From positions 107,175,850 through 107,239,849 of the forward strand of contig JBAIZL010000001.1 of the NCBI GenBank assembly GCA_036971475.1: 64,000 nucleotides of DNA. Reading direction: 5' to 3'. Under the pieces are notes generated by a model, which worked only from the letters and a program-made list of their open reading frames with translations, was not told the origin of the DNA and ran no database searches. Positions 11,335 to 23,939 of this stretch are shown piece by piece. Position 1 is the first letter of the stretch. Each line of letters begins with the position of its first letter. The DNA comes from Prosapia bicincta. Lineage: Eukaryota > Arthropoda > Insecta > Hemiptera > Cercopidae. Position numbers and translations under genes: made by a program.

Positions 11335-12058
11335 ATATTACCTGCATGCAGTAGCTAAGAAATGTCATACCATATTATCAGAGAGCTTCACTTGGAAGAA
11401 GATGGGAAAAAGCATTAGGGGAATTATTAAAACATGTAATATTTGTCAAAGAGCTAAAAATGTAACCCAAGGTAATTTTGGAGAGATGAAAGGGATCCAA
11501 GTGGAAAAACCAAAGGAGCAATTGTCAATTGATTTTATAGGACCATTTCAAAGAACTGTAGGAGGCTATAAGTATTTATTAGTAATGTTAGATGTATTTA
11601 CAAAATTCGTTCAAATCTATAAATTGAAAAAGGCAACCACAGGGGAGGCAATTAAATGTTTAGAAAATTATATAGAAAATTTCGGGAGAGTAGAAAGAAT
11701 ACAGACTGATCATGGAACCCAGTTTAATAATAAGAAATGGCTGGAGTATATAAAAAATAGAGAAATGAAACCAATATTTTCTCCAATAAGGAGGCCACAA
11801 AGCAATATCGTTGAGAGGGTGAATAAGGAGATCATTAGATGTTTGAGAACATATTGTCATCATAACCATAGAGAATGGGGAAAGTATGTAGAGGTTATTA
11901 ACCAGGCAATTAATGAAATTCCTCATGAGACTACAGGATACACACCTAACCAGCTACAACTAGGAATTCAGGATGAAAGGTTTTGGCAAAAGGAAATAAA
12001 AAAATTTTGGCTGGAGTTCAAAATTAATAAATTTAGAAAGACATTTAGAAATTGCTAG
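11318..12058 (+). pseudogene. pol: Pol fragment: integrase zinc-binding and catalytic core
   Basis: Begins with an H-containing segment and CNICQRAK (the CxxC of an HHCC domain), then the catalytic core: SIDFIGPF (D at residue 72), QTDHGTQF (D131) and PQSNIVERVNKE (E166). The D131-E166 spacing leaves 34 residues between them, as in retrotransposons with a PQxNxxER motif lacking a glycine. It joins the cDNA to target DNA. The frame ends at 12058 and the C-terminal part continues in another frame. Confidence 0.9.
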
Positions 12059-12386
12059 GAGTAGAATTAAGAAGAAGGCTCATAAGAGAGCAGAGAAATT
12101 TAATAAAACTCATAAAATAGAAGAATTAAATGTTGGGGACAAGGTATTAGTAAAAGAAAATTGGCAACCACAGGGTATAAGAGGTGAGATGGCAAAATTA
12201 TTTTATGTATATGATGGACCTTATGTGATCACCAAGAAATATGGCAAAGCGACTTATGTAATCAAAGATGCTAGAAGCAATAAAATTAGAGGAATTTTCC
12301 ATATTAGCTTGTTAAAGAAATTTTATGAACCAAGGGAGGCACACCAGGGAGAATCAGATAAATTTCAGGTAGAACAAATTAAATAA
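12059..12386 (+). pseudogene. pol: Pol fragment: integrase C-terminal domain
   Basis: A basic linker with KKAHKRAEKFN (about 12070-12110), then KVLVKENWQ, then LFYVYDGPYVI and ATYVIKD, which together match the GPY/F module at the C-terminus of Ty3-type integrases. It ends FHISLLKKFYEP plus a short tail and a TAA at 12384-12386. The last 198 bp form one open frame. Confidence 0.85.
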
Positions 12387-13202
12387 ATAAAGGGAGAAGT
12401 CGAGAGAAAGGAAAATAACAAGGGATAATAAGATGGTAACAACAGGAATGTCTCAGGATATAAAAGTATTAGGAGAAGGAAGCGAATGTAGGAGGGATAG
12501 ATAACAAATAAACCGGAAATGACAATAGACCAGAAATGACTTAATAATTAAACAAACACTTGAAAAAAAAAAAAATATATAAAGAAATAAAAAAAATATG
12601 AAAAAAAAAAAAATAATAAAATAGGAAGGGATGAATGAATAAGAACAAGGACCTAACCTACAAACAACCTAGACATGCTATGACTCGGTTAGGCTAAAAT
12701 TTAAAAAAGAACACTGTGTCAGAAGATAGATTATATAGATAAATAAAAAGACTTATGATTGGAAAGATTCCATTCTATTAAATTTAAAATAAAGAAAGAA
12801 AAAGAAAAAGTTTATAAAATAGATTCTAAGAATCAGAAAATGATTAATGTACGAGATGTTAAGAGTAAGAGTATTGTTGATTAAATATTAATTGTTAATT
12901 TATTGTATTGTTAGGAGTTAAGTATATCATATGTAATTAGAGGGCAGCAGACAAGCAAGAAGGATAGAGTAAGAGTTTACTCCCAAAATGTGAAAATTGA
13001 GAGTTAAGAGTAAGAGGATTGTTGATTAAATGTTAATTGTTAATTTATTGTATTGTTAGGAGTTAAGTATATCATATGTAATTAGATGGCAGCAGACAAG
13101 CAAGAAGGATAGAGTAAGAGTTTACTCCCAAAATGTGAAAATTGAGATAAAAAAAAGGAATTTCGGAATCAAAATTTTTTTTTTATCTAAATTTGGGGAC
13201 TA
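12387..13202 (+). other. 3' untranslated region of the Ty3-type element
   Basis: No env-like ORF. It holds purine-rich stretches, a 145-bp tandem duplication, and a probable polypurine tract (TTGGGGAC, about 13190-13199) immediately before the 3' LTR. Confidence 0.75.
12858..13147 (+). repeat. 145-bp tandem duplication in the element 3' UTR
   Basis: Unit 1 (12858-13002) and unit 2 (13003-13147) differ by a handful of substitutions. Two copies only. Confidence 0.9.
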
Positions 13203-14387
13203 TGTAACATTTTGAAATAGTATATATAAAAAGGCACTTACCAAAATAAGATAAATATATATTAATAAATTCAGTATGTAAAAATTACTAAAATATACCA
13301 GGAACGAATTGTAAACATAACCTAATTTCACTTGTGTAGAAAATGCACACGGCCACATTTTAGATCTAATCACAAAATTTTATATAAAAGAAAAAAAAAC
13401 ACAAAAATCACTATTTATAAGAATATGTATTAGAAATAATTGATAGGTAACAATTTAAATAGAACTATGTAAAAATACACTTAAAACTTTCACACGGCAA
13501 GCTAGTGAGTGTTCTGTAGTAAACACGATGTAACGGATTTGTGGAGTTGCGTGCGCATTGACCGGCAAAAGATATTCGTTTAAATATTTCTCGTGGAGAT
13601 ATAATAGAAAACAGTTTTGGATTTAAATGCAAAGAAATTTAAGTGCAGTTGTTAAGAAGAAGAAGTGTATCCGTAAAGAAGAAGAACATGACATCCGTAA
13701 AGCTGTTACTTACAAGGAATAAACGAAAAAATAGCGGAAATTCACGATTTGGCCATTTTTTTTTCTAACAAAGGTAGCGTCAGTAAGCAGTTGAAACAAA
13801 GCATCGGAACGAGGAAGACGTATTCAGAATTGGCTGTCGAAATTTTATTTTTTTAACTGGTGCGGAAAGTGCAGTATCGTATTTCAATCATAATTACAGA
13901 GTAACAATAAGCCAAACCATTGAACTGATCAATTAAGAAGACATTATTCAGGAAATTATTTAATTAGAAACTAAATAACTTGTAAAAAATTTTAACTTGT
14001 AAGAATTGTAATTTAGATATTTTTTTGAAAGTGCCAACTCAAAATTTATTAGTCAAAATTTAGAAAACCCACCTATTAACCCGAGATAAAGAGAGCTCAA
14101 GCTCAAATTGAAATAATTAAATCAATTTCAATTCATATTAAATTTTATAACTAAACTTCTTGCTGCCATAAACAAATTTTAGACTTAGGCTAATAAAGCT
14201 TAATTTTTGTAATTCTTTGTAGAGGAAATAAGAATTTTTAATTAGTAAGTGACTTTATAAAAGATAAAAAGAAATGTCATTTTAAGATATTAAAAAATTT
14301 ATTGTAACAAAAAGCAGCATTGAATTGTTATTTCTTTTAAATTATAAATTTTATTAAGACTTATATAAAACAAAATTACCAATTATT

Positions 14388-14390
<3 letters not shown>
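13203..14390 (+). repeat. 3' LTR of the Ty3-type element
   Basis: 1188 bp, same length as the 5' LTR and collinear with it. It ends TTACA and is followed directly by (AT)n. Confidence 0.93.

Positions 14391-14432
<42 letters not shown>
14391..14432. repeat. (AT)n microsatellite
   Basis: About 42 bp of AT repeats. It is the right half of the target tract whose left remnant is at 5661-5669. Confidence 0.95.
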
Positions 14433-14437
<5 letters not shown>

Positions 14438-16750
14438 AAATTTAAATTTAAATTCTTGTTTATAAAGGCATTTATATTTAATAAAAAATATGCAAAAAAC
14501 CCATGACCTTGTGAATGTGTGTGTGTACGTGTATGTGAAATTAAAATGTTTGTTTCACAAAATTTATCACGTAAGAAATAAAATGCAATAAATTGTTAAT
14601 TTTTTAGTTAAAATAGAACTAATTAATTCCTATTAGTAATTACTAAACTAAATAATATACTTCAGACAACAAACTACACAAGTGTAGGTGATAAAATGTC
14701 TAGCGATTAGGTTTTTTTTAGCAGAGATAACCTTTGAATGAAGTCAGAACATAAGTATGTCAATTCTAGCTCTTTGCATTCTCTGTTTCTTGCAAACATA
14801 TTTTGTGAAATTTTCAGTCTAAAATTCCATTTTTTTCATTTAGGCCTCAAAATTTTATACAAATTTTTACTTTTAAAATAAATACTATTTTCAACTTTAT
14901 CATTAAGAATATTAATGTTCACATTTTCCTAAATTTAAACAACCAAAATTTAACACAGTTTAAATCCACTTTTATCATTGACAAATAATTTGTTATTAAT
15001 TCATATTTGTAAGTGAAAAATATATAATTGCAATAATACTTATAACAGTGAATGATTATTAAACGGAAACAATCTGCTTATATAATGCCATATAAAGTTA
15101 TACATATATATATAACTTTGAATAACATTCAAGATACCTAGTAATCTACAACTATGGTGATAAAAGCAGTTAAGCATACATAATAACTACACATTTAATT
15201 ATTTGACATGTAATAAACTGAATTGCACTAGAGTCTGAAAGTCATTAGTGTAAATTGCAGTTTTCTCTGTACTGGAAAATATTACATACAGTTATTAATA
15301 TTAAAACATTTTACTAAAAATAGCACATACACCTTTTACATTATAAAAACTCTTGTTCTGAATGTTTATAAAGACGAATATTTTTAATATTTTATGAATG
15401 TTTTGAAGTAAATAAATTGTAATTACTGTTTTATTGCAAATTAGTTCTTGTGAATAAATTAATTACAATATAATACAATAGCGTTTAATAAAGTTGATAA
15501 CTTTTTCATGTGGGTGACTAATCCAAAAGCATTTGTTTTAGAGAAAGTGTAGTTTCTTTAAACACATTCACAGATACAGATACATAGATCATTTTGTCCC
15601 ATTATGAACGAAACTAAAGATATTTCTCAAACACTACAAATTCACACACCCTAGTCTTGGAACAGTCTCAGAATAGTTTTATCAGACTAACAGTGCTGTT
15701 ATTTTTCAAAGTTCCTTCTGCAAAGAATAAGTGAATAATAAGTTGTTTAATTTTTGAACATGAATTCTTAGACATGGAGCTCTTCATTCAAAAACTTTAT
15801 TTTTTCAATAAAAACATATCTATATTAATACATTTACTAATGGTCTAAAATAAATTACTTGTATGCAATAACTACACAAACAGATGTTATTAGAAATTGT
15901 TTTCTGAAATGTAATCAACAAGAAAAAAATAGTGTATTTGTAATATTTTTCAAAATTTTATTAACTTTGAACTCAACACATTAGTTAAAGATGTTTATGG
16001 ATTTAAATAATAGTCAAACCATATTTTCACTGGTTACAGTAAAATTTGTTTCAGGTATTGTTGGAAACAAGCTAATTTATTAAAATTTTTAATTATTATT
16101 TTTCATTGGTAGATCGAGAGAAAAAAATTATTGTAAAAGTTTCATTTTTTTAAATTCCAGCACACACTAGAACACACTGGGAGACATCAACCATTTTTAT
16201 TTCTTTATTTCTGTTTAGTCTCCTGAATTCAGAACTATTCTACAGTATTATACCTCTTTCATCTAACTATCCTTACCAGCACAAATATGACTATAACATC
16301 AATTGACTCTTGAAAATACTTATAGGAATATAAGAAGAATGTACAAAATAAAATAACATTAAACACATAGCACAAACTAATGGCTACAAAACCTCAGTAA
16401 TCAATACTCTATTTTAATGTCTAAATTTAACTATAATATCCTAAAAAAATTTTAAAAACATTTTAAAAACCTACAAAGTACAAATCACTACACTACAGAT
16501 CATCCTAAACAAATAACCCTACTAATACCTAATCTAACATTTGGAAATATCGATTTCACAATAGCCTACTCTATACATAACAGTGTCAATAAACAGTTCA
16601 ATATCATAAACATATATAAAACTCCTAAACTATATTTAAACCTGTATTTCATGACCAGGCTTAAAATTAGCCAAATAGGGAGATAATTTCCAAATTATTA
16701 TTAAAACTTTGCTGAACAGTTCATGCATGCAGCATGTACCCACATGGGCG
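14433..16750. other. AT-rich DNA, no gene recognised
   Basis: Over 2 kb of low-complexity AT-rich sequence. No exon, RNA or transposon signature was recognised. Confidence 0.5.
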
Positions 16751-16751
16751 C

Positions 16752-16752
16752 C

Positions 16753-16796
<44 letters not shown>

Positions 16797-16797
16797 C
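16752..16797. repeat. (CA)n microsatellite
   Basis: About 46 bp of CA repeats, slightly interrupted, with further short CA runs to about 16840. Confidence 0.95.
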
Positions 16798-16844
16798 TTA
16801 CATATTCACATGTACATTTGTATACTCTCACACACACAAAAGTA

Positions 16845-17712
16845 ACATTGTTTATATTGGACTGTGTATGAAGATAAATCATGCCATCAACTAATTTCCC
16901 ACAGCTGACAAAGCCAAGATGCCCAAATGACTACCTTCTGTCAAGTGGCATTCGCTTAAAAATGATGCAACAGAACTGTAAATGGTGTATATGCACCATA
17001 GAAATATTAATAGTTGAAATACCAAGTAGCTATTATTTATAAATGTTTTGTTAAATATAGAATTTTTAAAGTTTACAATTCACCCTGTCTCACCTAAAAT
17101 TTTGTTTCATACACTGATATTGCATGTCTGTTTGAGGTTAAAACTCAAAATATACAAGATAACTGTAAATTTTTGAAGACATATCAGTAATAATTATGAT
17201 ACTACCTTATCAAGAGTTATCAACAAATACCTGCCCTATCTAAAACGGAATTAGGGTGGACATTACGTCTGTTTTTTTAAAACAACATTAAAATACTTCC
17301 TTATTAAAAATAAGTTGAATATTTTTTCCTAGCATTGCCTCTGAATTTTACATTAAAGTATCTATAGTAAATGTGTTGACTGATTTTGTAATCACTGTAA
17401 ATAAAAATTATACATATGTACAGTGAATCACATTACTACAAGAGTTGTTAACCTTTTACAGTTTTTCCATTTCATTTGCATATTAAACACTTTACTAGAA
17501 CTGTTTTTGCTTCATATCAGACTTACATTAAAGCAGACAGCCCTCAACCCTAATTAGTCTCTTATTATAAGGTTCTGCTGTACCAATATACATATTTGGC
17601 TAAAACTAAATAAGAACAGTCTTCACACAACCAAACAATGTGAAATATCCAAATATTTCACGCTATGCACAACACACATACTTACCATACAAATTCATTA
17701 TAATTCACTATT
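16845..17712. other. AT-rich DNA, no gene recognised
   Basis: No coding or repeat signature recognised. Confidence 0.5.

Positions 17713-17778
<66 letters not shown>
17713..17778. repeat. (AT)n microsatellite
   Basis: About 66 bp of AT dinucleotides abutting the solo LTR. Confidence 0.95.
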
Positions 17779-17781
<3 letters not shown>

Positions 17782-19177
17782 AATTTCCTTTTATTATAAA
17801 ATTCTCCAAAATGTATTATCTCAGAAATTTTCTTTAATAAAATTTCTCAGTTATTTAGTTCAAGGTAGGTTAGTAAATTTTCATATTTATTTTAAGAGAA
17901 ATAAATATTCTAGAGCTTTCTTTTTAATAACAAGTTTAATGTATCAAATAAAAAAATTTCTTAGCATTTGTAAATTCTATTAATAAATTACAATTTTCTG
18001 TTCTTTTTTTTTTAAAGTTTTATAAATTTGCTATAAGTGTCCTCTATTGTAATGAGTCTTATTAATCTAAATTCTATCTCTCTTTTGGCAGCAACAGTTT
18101 TTATTTGATTTAGTCTAAATTGATTTTAATTTTAGTTTAGCACAAGCTCTCATAATCTCGGGTTATCTGGTGGGTTTTAAATTTTGAATACTGAAATCTT
18201 ATTTGGCACTTTAAAGTACAAGAACAAAAAAAAACTAAGCTATAAATGTTAGAAACTAGGTTACAAATTAATTTATTTCTAAGTAAAATTGTTCCTTATT
18301 ATTCTCTCTAAATATTTTCTTTTATAGTTTAATTTTATGATAAATTCACTGGTTTCTTTTCTTTTTATAAATGTCTGATTGTAAAATTTCAAAATGTAGT
18401 AATGGATCTTGCCTAGATACTTAAGTGTTGTAGATTGTAGATTCCACTTTTCGGCCTTTATTCAAATATTTAATAAAATCTTTCTAATAAATAGTTTCAA
18501 TTAATTTTCTTTAAAGTATTTTGTACTGTTAATTGAATTCGAGACTAATACTCCCGCACTAAGTTTAAATTCGTAAAATTTTATTGGCCAATTCTGAGGT
18601 ACGTCTGTCTTGTTCAAGTAGGTTTGTACAACTGATGGGACGCCAAGCTAAACATTTAAAAATGGCTAAACGATCTATTTCCTTTTTTTTATTGTTGTTA
18701 CCGGCTTTACAGATGCTGTATTCACTGCCTTTGGTACATTTCATGTTCTTAATAACTGCATTTTAATTTCTTTTCAGGTAACTGCATTTAAATATTATTT
18801 TTCCGACTGTGTATTCAAACTATCAGCTGTTGCCTTCACAATTCGCGCGCACCTTACTGAATATGCTAGCCATCTTGTTTTGGTTCATTTGTGCAATCTA
18901 TAATGTTTTACATTCTTAATATTTAAAGGCTTTTACTTTTATTTACATGGTTTTAGTGTTCTTTTCAAACTGTTACATATTAAATTGTTTCTATTATATT
19001 GTTTATAAAGTGGTTATTGTTCTAAACTTGTGATTACATGTTACGATTCTGCCAATTTAGGTTTTGTTTACATTCTTTTTTTTCATAATTTGGTTATTTT
19101 TTTGGTTTTAATTTACTTACATATTTATATTATATTATACATAGTGCCTTTCCTACTTGCTATTCCAAAATGTTACA
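17779..19177 (-). mobile_element. Solo LTR related to the Ty3-type element
   Basis: Read on the minus strand it begins TGTAACATTTTGGAATAG and contains the stretches GAAAGTGCCAA-like, ACCCAC-like and CCCGAGAT-like in the same order as the 1188-bp LTR, but is clearly diverged and 1399 bp long. It is bounded by AT dinucleotides on both sides (ATATAT before 17779 and after 19177). With no internal region, it is most simply a solo LTR left by recombination. Short ORFs within it are chance. Confidence 0.8.
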
Positions 19178-21540
19178 ATATATAATACTATAAATATACT
19201 ATATCAATAGCAAGTGCTTCTTTAGGCAACTTTTTACATTGTATTATATAACAAAATACAACATAATTATCTACAATAATTTCCAATAAAACAAAAATAA
19301 TGAAAATATCTAACATAAAATTCAAGTTAAGTTAAGAACATTAAATTCTTATGTATATTTTGATCGCAATGAGCATCATCATCATAAATAGAGAGTCCTA
19401 TTACAGTAAAAGTGCAATATGGAAAGCTTATTACAATAAAATTATGAACTAGGATGATAAACTAGTAAGTCTAGTTTGTAATTTTATTCTAACAATCTTT
19501 ATTTTATTTTATTTGAATTATAATAGGAACCAGTGATGATATACTCATCAAAATGTACAAAAGTGTTTAATCATGGTAATTTTTGAAACTAGTTATTTTT
19601 GATTATTTTTTGTGATGATGAGGATTAATGTCAACATTTTTATATTAGACCTATAGTATTTTTTATGTTAACTTATTAAGTGTATACAAATAACTACGCT
19701 AAGGATTAAATCCAATAATGTTATTTCTTATCATTAAAAACTTTTTTTGTAGTACCCTATAAAACTTTATACAATTCTAGTTAGAAGTCCATGATTTTTT
19801 TTCACAAGTGTTAACACATACTGCTAATATAATTCATATTTTAAATATTGCTCATTTTTAAATGAGATTAATTTCAATTATCACATTTTAAAGAAGGAAA
19901 CCAATTAAAACATAACTTCAAAACTATCAAATTGAAACAATCTACTGTGCAAGCTATCCTAGAATCAGAGGTAAGATATAATGAAACTTTAATTTCATTA
20001 AACACAAGAGAAAATAAGTGATTTAGTTTCTGCAAATGATGGCTAGCACTAATGGCACCAACAATTATAGAAAGTGAATGTGTCAAAATATATTAGCAAT
20101 GGATTTGGAGATAGCTGGTTAAAGTAGTATTTAATACAAAGTCAAAATTGGTCTGAAACAGGAAATTTTGATGCATATCTATGTTGGATGTTGGAGTGGA
20201 AAAAAGTTATGAATCTAATATCACATAGCACAGTTCATACATTTGTTATTAATTTATTTGTAATTAATGATTTATTATTAAAATGGTTTATATTTAATAT
20301 TTATTTATTTAATATTGTAATATAGCAGAATTATTTATTGGAGAATATAATAAAAATCTACAATAAAATAACTTAATTATTTTTTTTATTAAATTTTTCT
20401 ATTCATAAAAATGAAAAAAATCAAAATGTATCAGTTTATTGTATTAACAGTTGAAAGCAGGGTTCTGCTTGAGCAATCATGCCTGGATGCTCCAAAGGCA
20501 ATACACCCATCATCTATTGTTGAAACTGATTGGTAAAGTTACATGAACTAAGCCTTTGTTCAACTCCATAAAGAAAAACCAAGTTTTACTAAAAAACAAA
20601 TTATTTTACTTAGTGCAATTTCAAAATTAGACTGTAGAATTAATGTCCAATATATTTATATTTTCTTCCACACATACCAATTATTTCTTGTTTCATTTAA
20701 ACTGTTTACTGTGTGTTATTTAAATGCACCTGACCACACAAATTAGGGTTAGTAAACTGATCAATTAAAAAATGTTATCCAACTTATTTTAAAACCTAAT
20801 TGGTTTTATCTACTACTATATGACAAAAAATATTACACAAAATGACTTGAAAGTTTTCAAAATTTTGTTTTTCTGATAATGTTTATTAGTAATATTTTTA
20901 TTATGAGAATTTTCATATAGAGGCCTAAATAACTTTTATAAATGTTGTGTGTGAGACTTTTTTTTAAATATGTTATTAAATATAATATTTGTTAGCTAAT
21001 GTTGACATTCAGTTGTGAATGTAGGAATTTATAGGCCTATGTAGTTACTAATTGAATCTGTAGATAATTGTTATCAAAACCTTGTTATAAAAAAAAAACA
21101 TTAATAATTTTATGTTGATACTCTTCAGATTTATTTCTGTTTTACAAGCTTTAGCAATAATTTATTTACAATAATTAATGTTTTGGGGTTGTTAAGACAA
21201 ATTTAATAGCATCTTATGAGATTTAGCAAACTAAACATTTTAACCCAATATGGACTAGTGAATAACAAATTGTTTAGTATAATTTATGCATTACAAATTA
21301 TTGGATCTATTTTCAATTGAAATAAATAAAATATAATTGAAAATTTATCAGGAGAAAATGGTAAATAAACACTAGTTCAATTTATTTTTTAATTAGAACA
21401 TAACTGCAAATATAAGTTGAATGAACTTATGAATAGTATATTTCAATATAAAACTGAACACTTTATAAGTATATACTTTAGAGTCATAGCAATAAGAGTC
21501 AAATGTAGTGGTTTTTAGATAAGAAGCCTGCAGCATAATT
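19178..21540. other. AT-rich DNA, no gene recognised
   Basis: No transposon signature or convincing exon found by eye. It could be an intron if the candidate gene at 21.6-22.0 kb is real. Confidence 0.4.
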
Positions 21541-21570
21541 ATATGTGCCCATTTCGTTAATTAATTTTAC

Positions 21571-21605
21571 TTCTGGATCCAACGGGTCCAATAGTAACCT
21601 CAGAT
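21571..21605 (-). CDS. Possible short second exon of the candidate host gene
   Basis: On the minus strand a CACTGCAG acceptor precedes 35 nt ending at a GTAAAA donor. Joined to the upstream exon (phase 2) the frame stays open. If the donor is not used, an alternative acceptor four codons in (CTGAG) gives a different open reading with LLLDPLDPEVKLINEMG down to about 21485. Both look protein-like but I recognise neither, so exon limits and frame are uncertain. Confidence 0.25.
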
Positions 21606-21860
21606 CTGCAGTGCAAAATGTTTATAATGAAATGCCTAAAAGAGTTTATTTACTCAGATTGTATAATATAGAAGAGGTAGTCTACATGTTAACATAAAGC
21701 TACCAAGTGGAAATGATTCTAAGTGACACGAATGGTTATGATTATAATTAAGCAATAATGTTTTCACATCCAAAACAATTTGTCCAATAACAAATCAATC
21801 AAACTTCATGCAATTAGCAGTTAATCAATATTTCACAAAACTGTTTACATATGGTCTAAC

Positions 21861-21992
21861 CTGTCTCCATCAGTATCATTCAGATCTATATCTTTCCAGC
21901 GGGAGTTATTGATGCTAGAATCCGGACTTTGTTCAAATTCTCTATCACCATTTTCTATAACCATTCTTTTTTGTATTTCTTATTTGACAGCT
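21861..21992 (-). CDS. Candidate host exon with start codon, protein unidentified
   Basis: On the minus strand, a TTTGTTTCAG acceptor (next to 21992) is followed by 28 nt of leader with an in-frame stop, an ATG at 21964-21962 and 104 nt of open reading to a GACAG|GTTAGA donor at 21861. The 34 codons read MVIENGDREFEQ..., ending with WKDIDLNDTDGD. The peptide is acidic, balanced and unlike the transposon proteins around it, and base composition is less AT-biased than the flanks. This looks like a first coding exon. I do not recognise the protein; downstream exons would lie at lower coordinates. Confidence 0.4.
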
Positions 21993-21999
21993 CTGAAAC

Positions 22000-23930
22000 A
22001 AACAAACACGAAAAATAAGAACTTGGATCTGCCCAGAAATATCTTTTTTTTCAATTAAAATAAATTTATTTCACAGATTTTGTTGTTGATAATAATGTGA
22101 AACTTTTACACATGTTTTCAACAAATTAATAACTTAATAATCAAGTTATATAATAAGATAGGCAAGTTATTAATTTGTTAGGTTCAAATATAATATATCC
22201 TGAAGAAACTGTGGTGTAATTTTTTATTTTAAATAAATTAAACCTCAGATAAAACCTCTATTTAAACCTGATTTACATTTCTATTACAGAGCAATCATCT
22301 TCAGAGGTAATTATTATAAGAATCTGACTCTACAAGGTGATTGCTTTGCAATTGAAATGTACTTTTTGAGGTTTTTGTAAAACGTTTTTGTGGTTAAGTG
22401 GGTTTGTTTATTTAAAATAATACATTTATCTTAAAAATTAATAAACTTATAAGGATCTCCAGTATTTCACAACTACTCCTGAATTTAATTTTTCCAAACA
22501 ATTTAAATTTGAACATGATAAAACTCAGGTAGTGAAAAAGCAAAACACTTGAGCTAATGTTTAATATATAACATCAATTTAAAAAACTAAGATCAAGGAT
22601 ATTAACATGAAAATGGCTTATTATCTGCCAATGACCATCTACAATAAATGTTGTTACACAAGTTGCTAAACTTAGATATTTGTTCATTTTATCCATCCAG
22701 AAGCTCAGTATGTTATAGAATGCCTTATGATGAACCAGATATGTCTGATTTAAAAATTTAAGATTAAATAGCAAAACCACTTCTGGAAAGTTTGATGTTT
22801 AATCAATGAAAGAGGAGTTCTTGAATTTCTTGTCAATTTTCTTCAAGAAATCTATAAATTTTATTTCCCCCCCCCACTTTTGTAAAAAAATCATCAGTAA
22901 TAACCATAGTCCATTATCTGTAACATTTTTTCTTAGGTCTTCGTTGTTTGCTTATAAAAAAGGAACGTTTTTAGGTTATAAAATAGACACTTCAATTTTA
23001 ATATAAAGTAAAGTCTAATAGTCCACATGAGGTATACACTGGGAAAATCCTTAGACCCGTAAGTAATCTTGGATACTGTTAAGGGTTGAAGCCACAGACC
23101 ATCAATTAGCACTGCCTGGCTGACTGAATTATTCACCCACAGCATTTAAGCCTTAGTTAAGATTTGGTACAAATAACCGTAAATATTCCCAGATTTTCAT
23201 CACCCAAGTACCCTACCAAATCACAACTGGTTGTGAAGGCATGGCACCCTCCCAGAATACTACAAAAGACCTCATTTATTTTTAATGTGTAAAGGAATAT
23301 CTTTCTAAAAAAATCAAATGATTTACTTTTTTGTGCTCCTGCCCAATTGCTTCAACAACTATGTGTAGGCATGTCTCGTGAATTAGTTTAGGGTAAATTT
23401 CTTTCAACATTCTACCTGCACTCAGAATTTCTGCGATGCTATCAGTGACTAAAAGTAAAAATCGTTCCAATATTTTGGCTGTCACCAGTCAAAGAATATG
23501 GAAAGCTTCTTGGATTGTCTGATTGATAGTTGATTAATTCATTTTGTACAAATCTGTAACTTAAAACTCAGTTGACAACTGTTTTTATTTCCATTACGTT
23601 TTTCTACAACAACATTGGCAATGTTTCTGCCTAGGGGAATGTAATATCATTAACTGCTCAGCCAAATTTGTGCAGCTTCTATTTCGTTTTATACTGAGCT
23701 TTTCAAATTTTGTTTCCACATTTGAGGCGGCACTATTTGCCTTAATTAGGTACACTTCAATGAAGAAAACCTTCAATTTTCAATGAAGAAATTAGTTACA
23801 TTCTCAAAGTGAGGATCGACTGTTAAGAATCATACTTCCCTTCCAAATCAGGTCCTGGTCACTTCCTCTACTGATGTGTCTAAACTCTGACCTGTCAACT
23901 GACTTGTAAAATATTAAAATGTTCTAAATT
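22000..23930. other. AT-rich DNA, possibly the decayed 5' part of a BEL/Pao element
   Basis: No intact frame. From about 23280 the base composition becomes less AT-biased, as in the pol relic downstream, so gag of the same element may lie here beyond recognition. Confidence 0.3.
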
Positions 23931-23939
23931 TCAGGAGCC

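Larger units (their letters stand above)
5670..14390 (+). mobile_element. Ty3-type LTR retrotransposon, full structure, broken ORFs
   Basis: An 8.7-kb element with two 1188-bp LTRs, gag, and pol in the order protease, RT, RNase H, integrase (the Ty3 order). Both LTRs begin TGTAAC and end TTACA. Both flanks are (AT)n, so the target duplication (probably ATAT) cannot be delimited. No env-like ORF follows integrase. The LTRs look almost identical, implying a recent insertion, yet pol is broken by at least four frame changes. The element landed in the (AT)n tract at the end of the PLE copy to its left. Confidence 0.93.

Noticed and set aside
16709..16894. ORF across the (CA)n microsatellite
   Set aside because: The peptide is a His-Thr repeat created by the microsatellite.
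18584..18766. 60-codon ORF within the solo LTR
   Set aside because: Short, not conserved in the related 1188-bp LTR.
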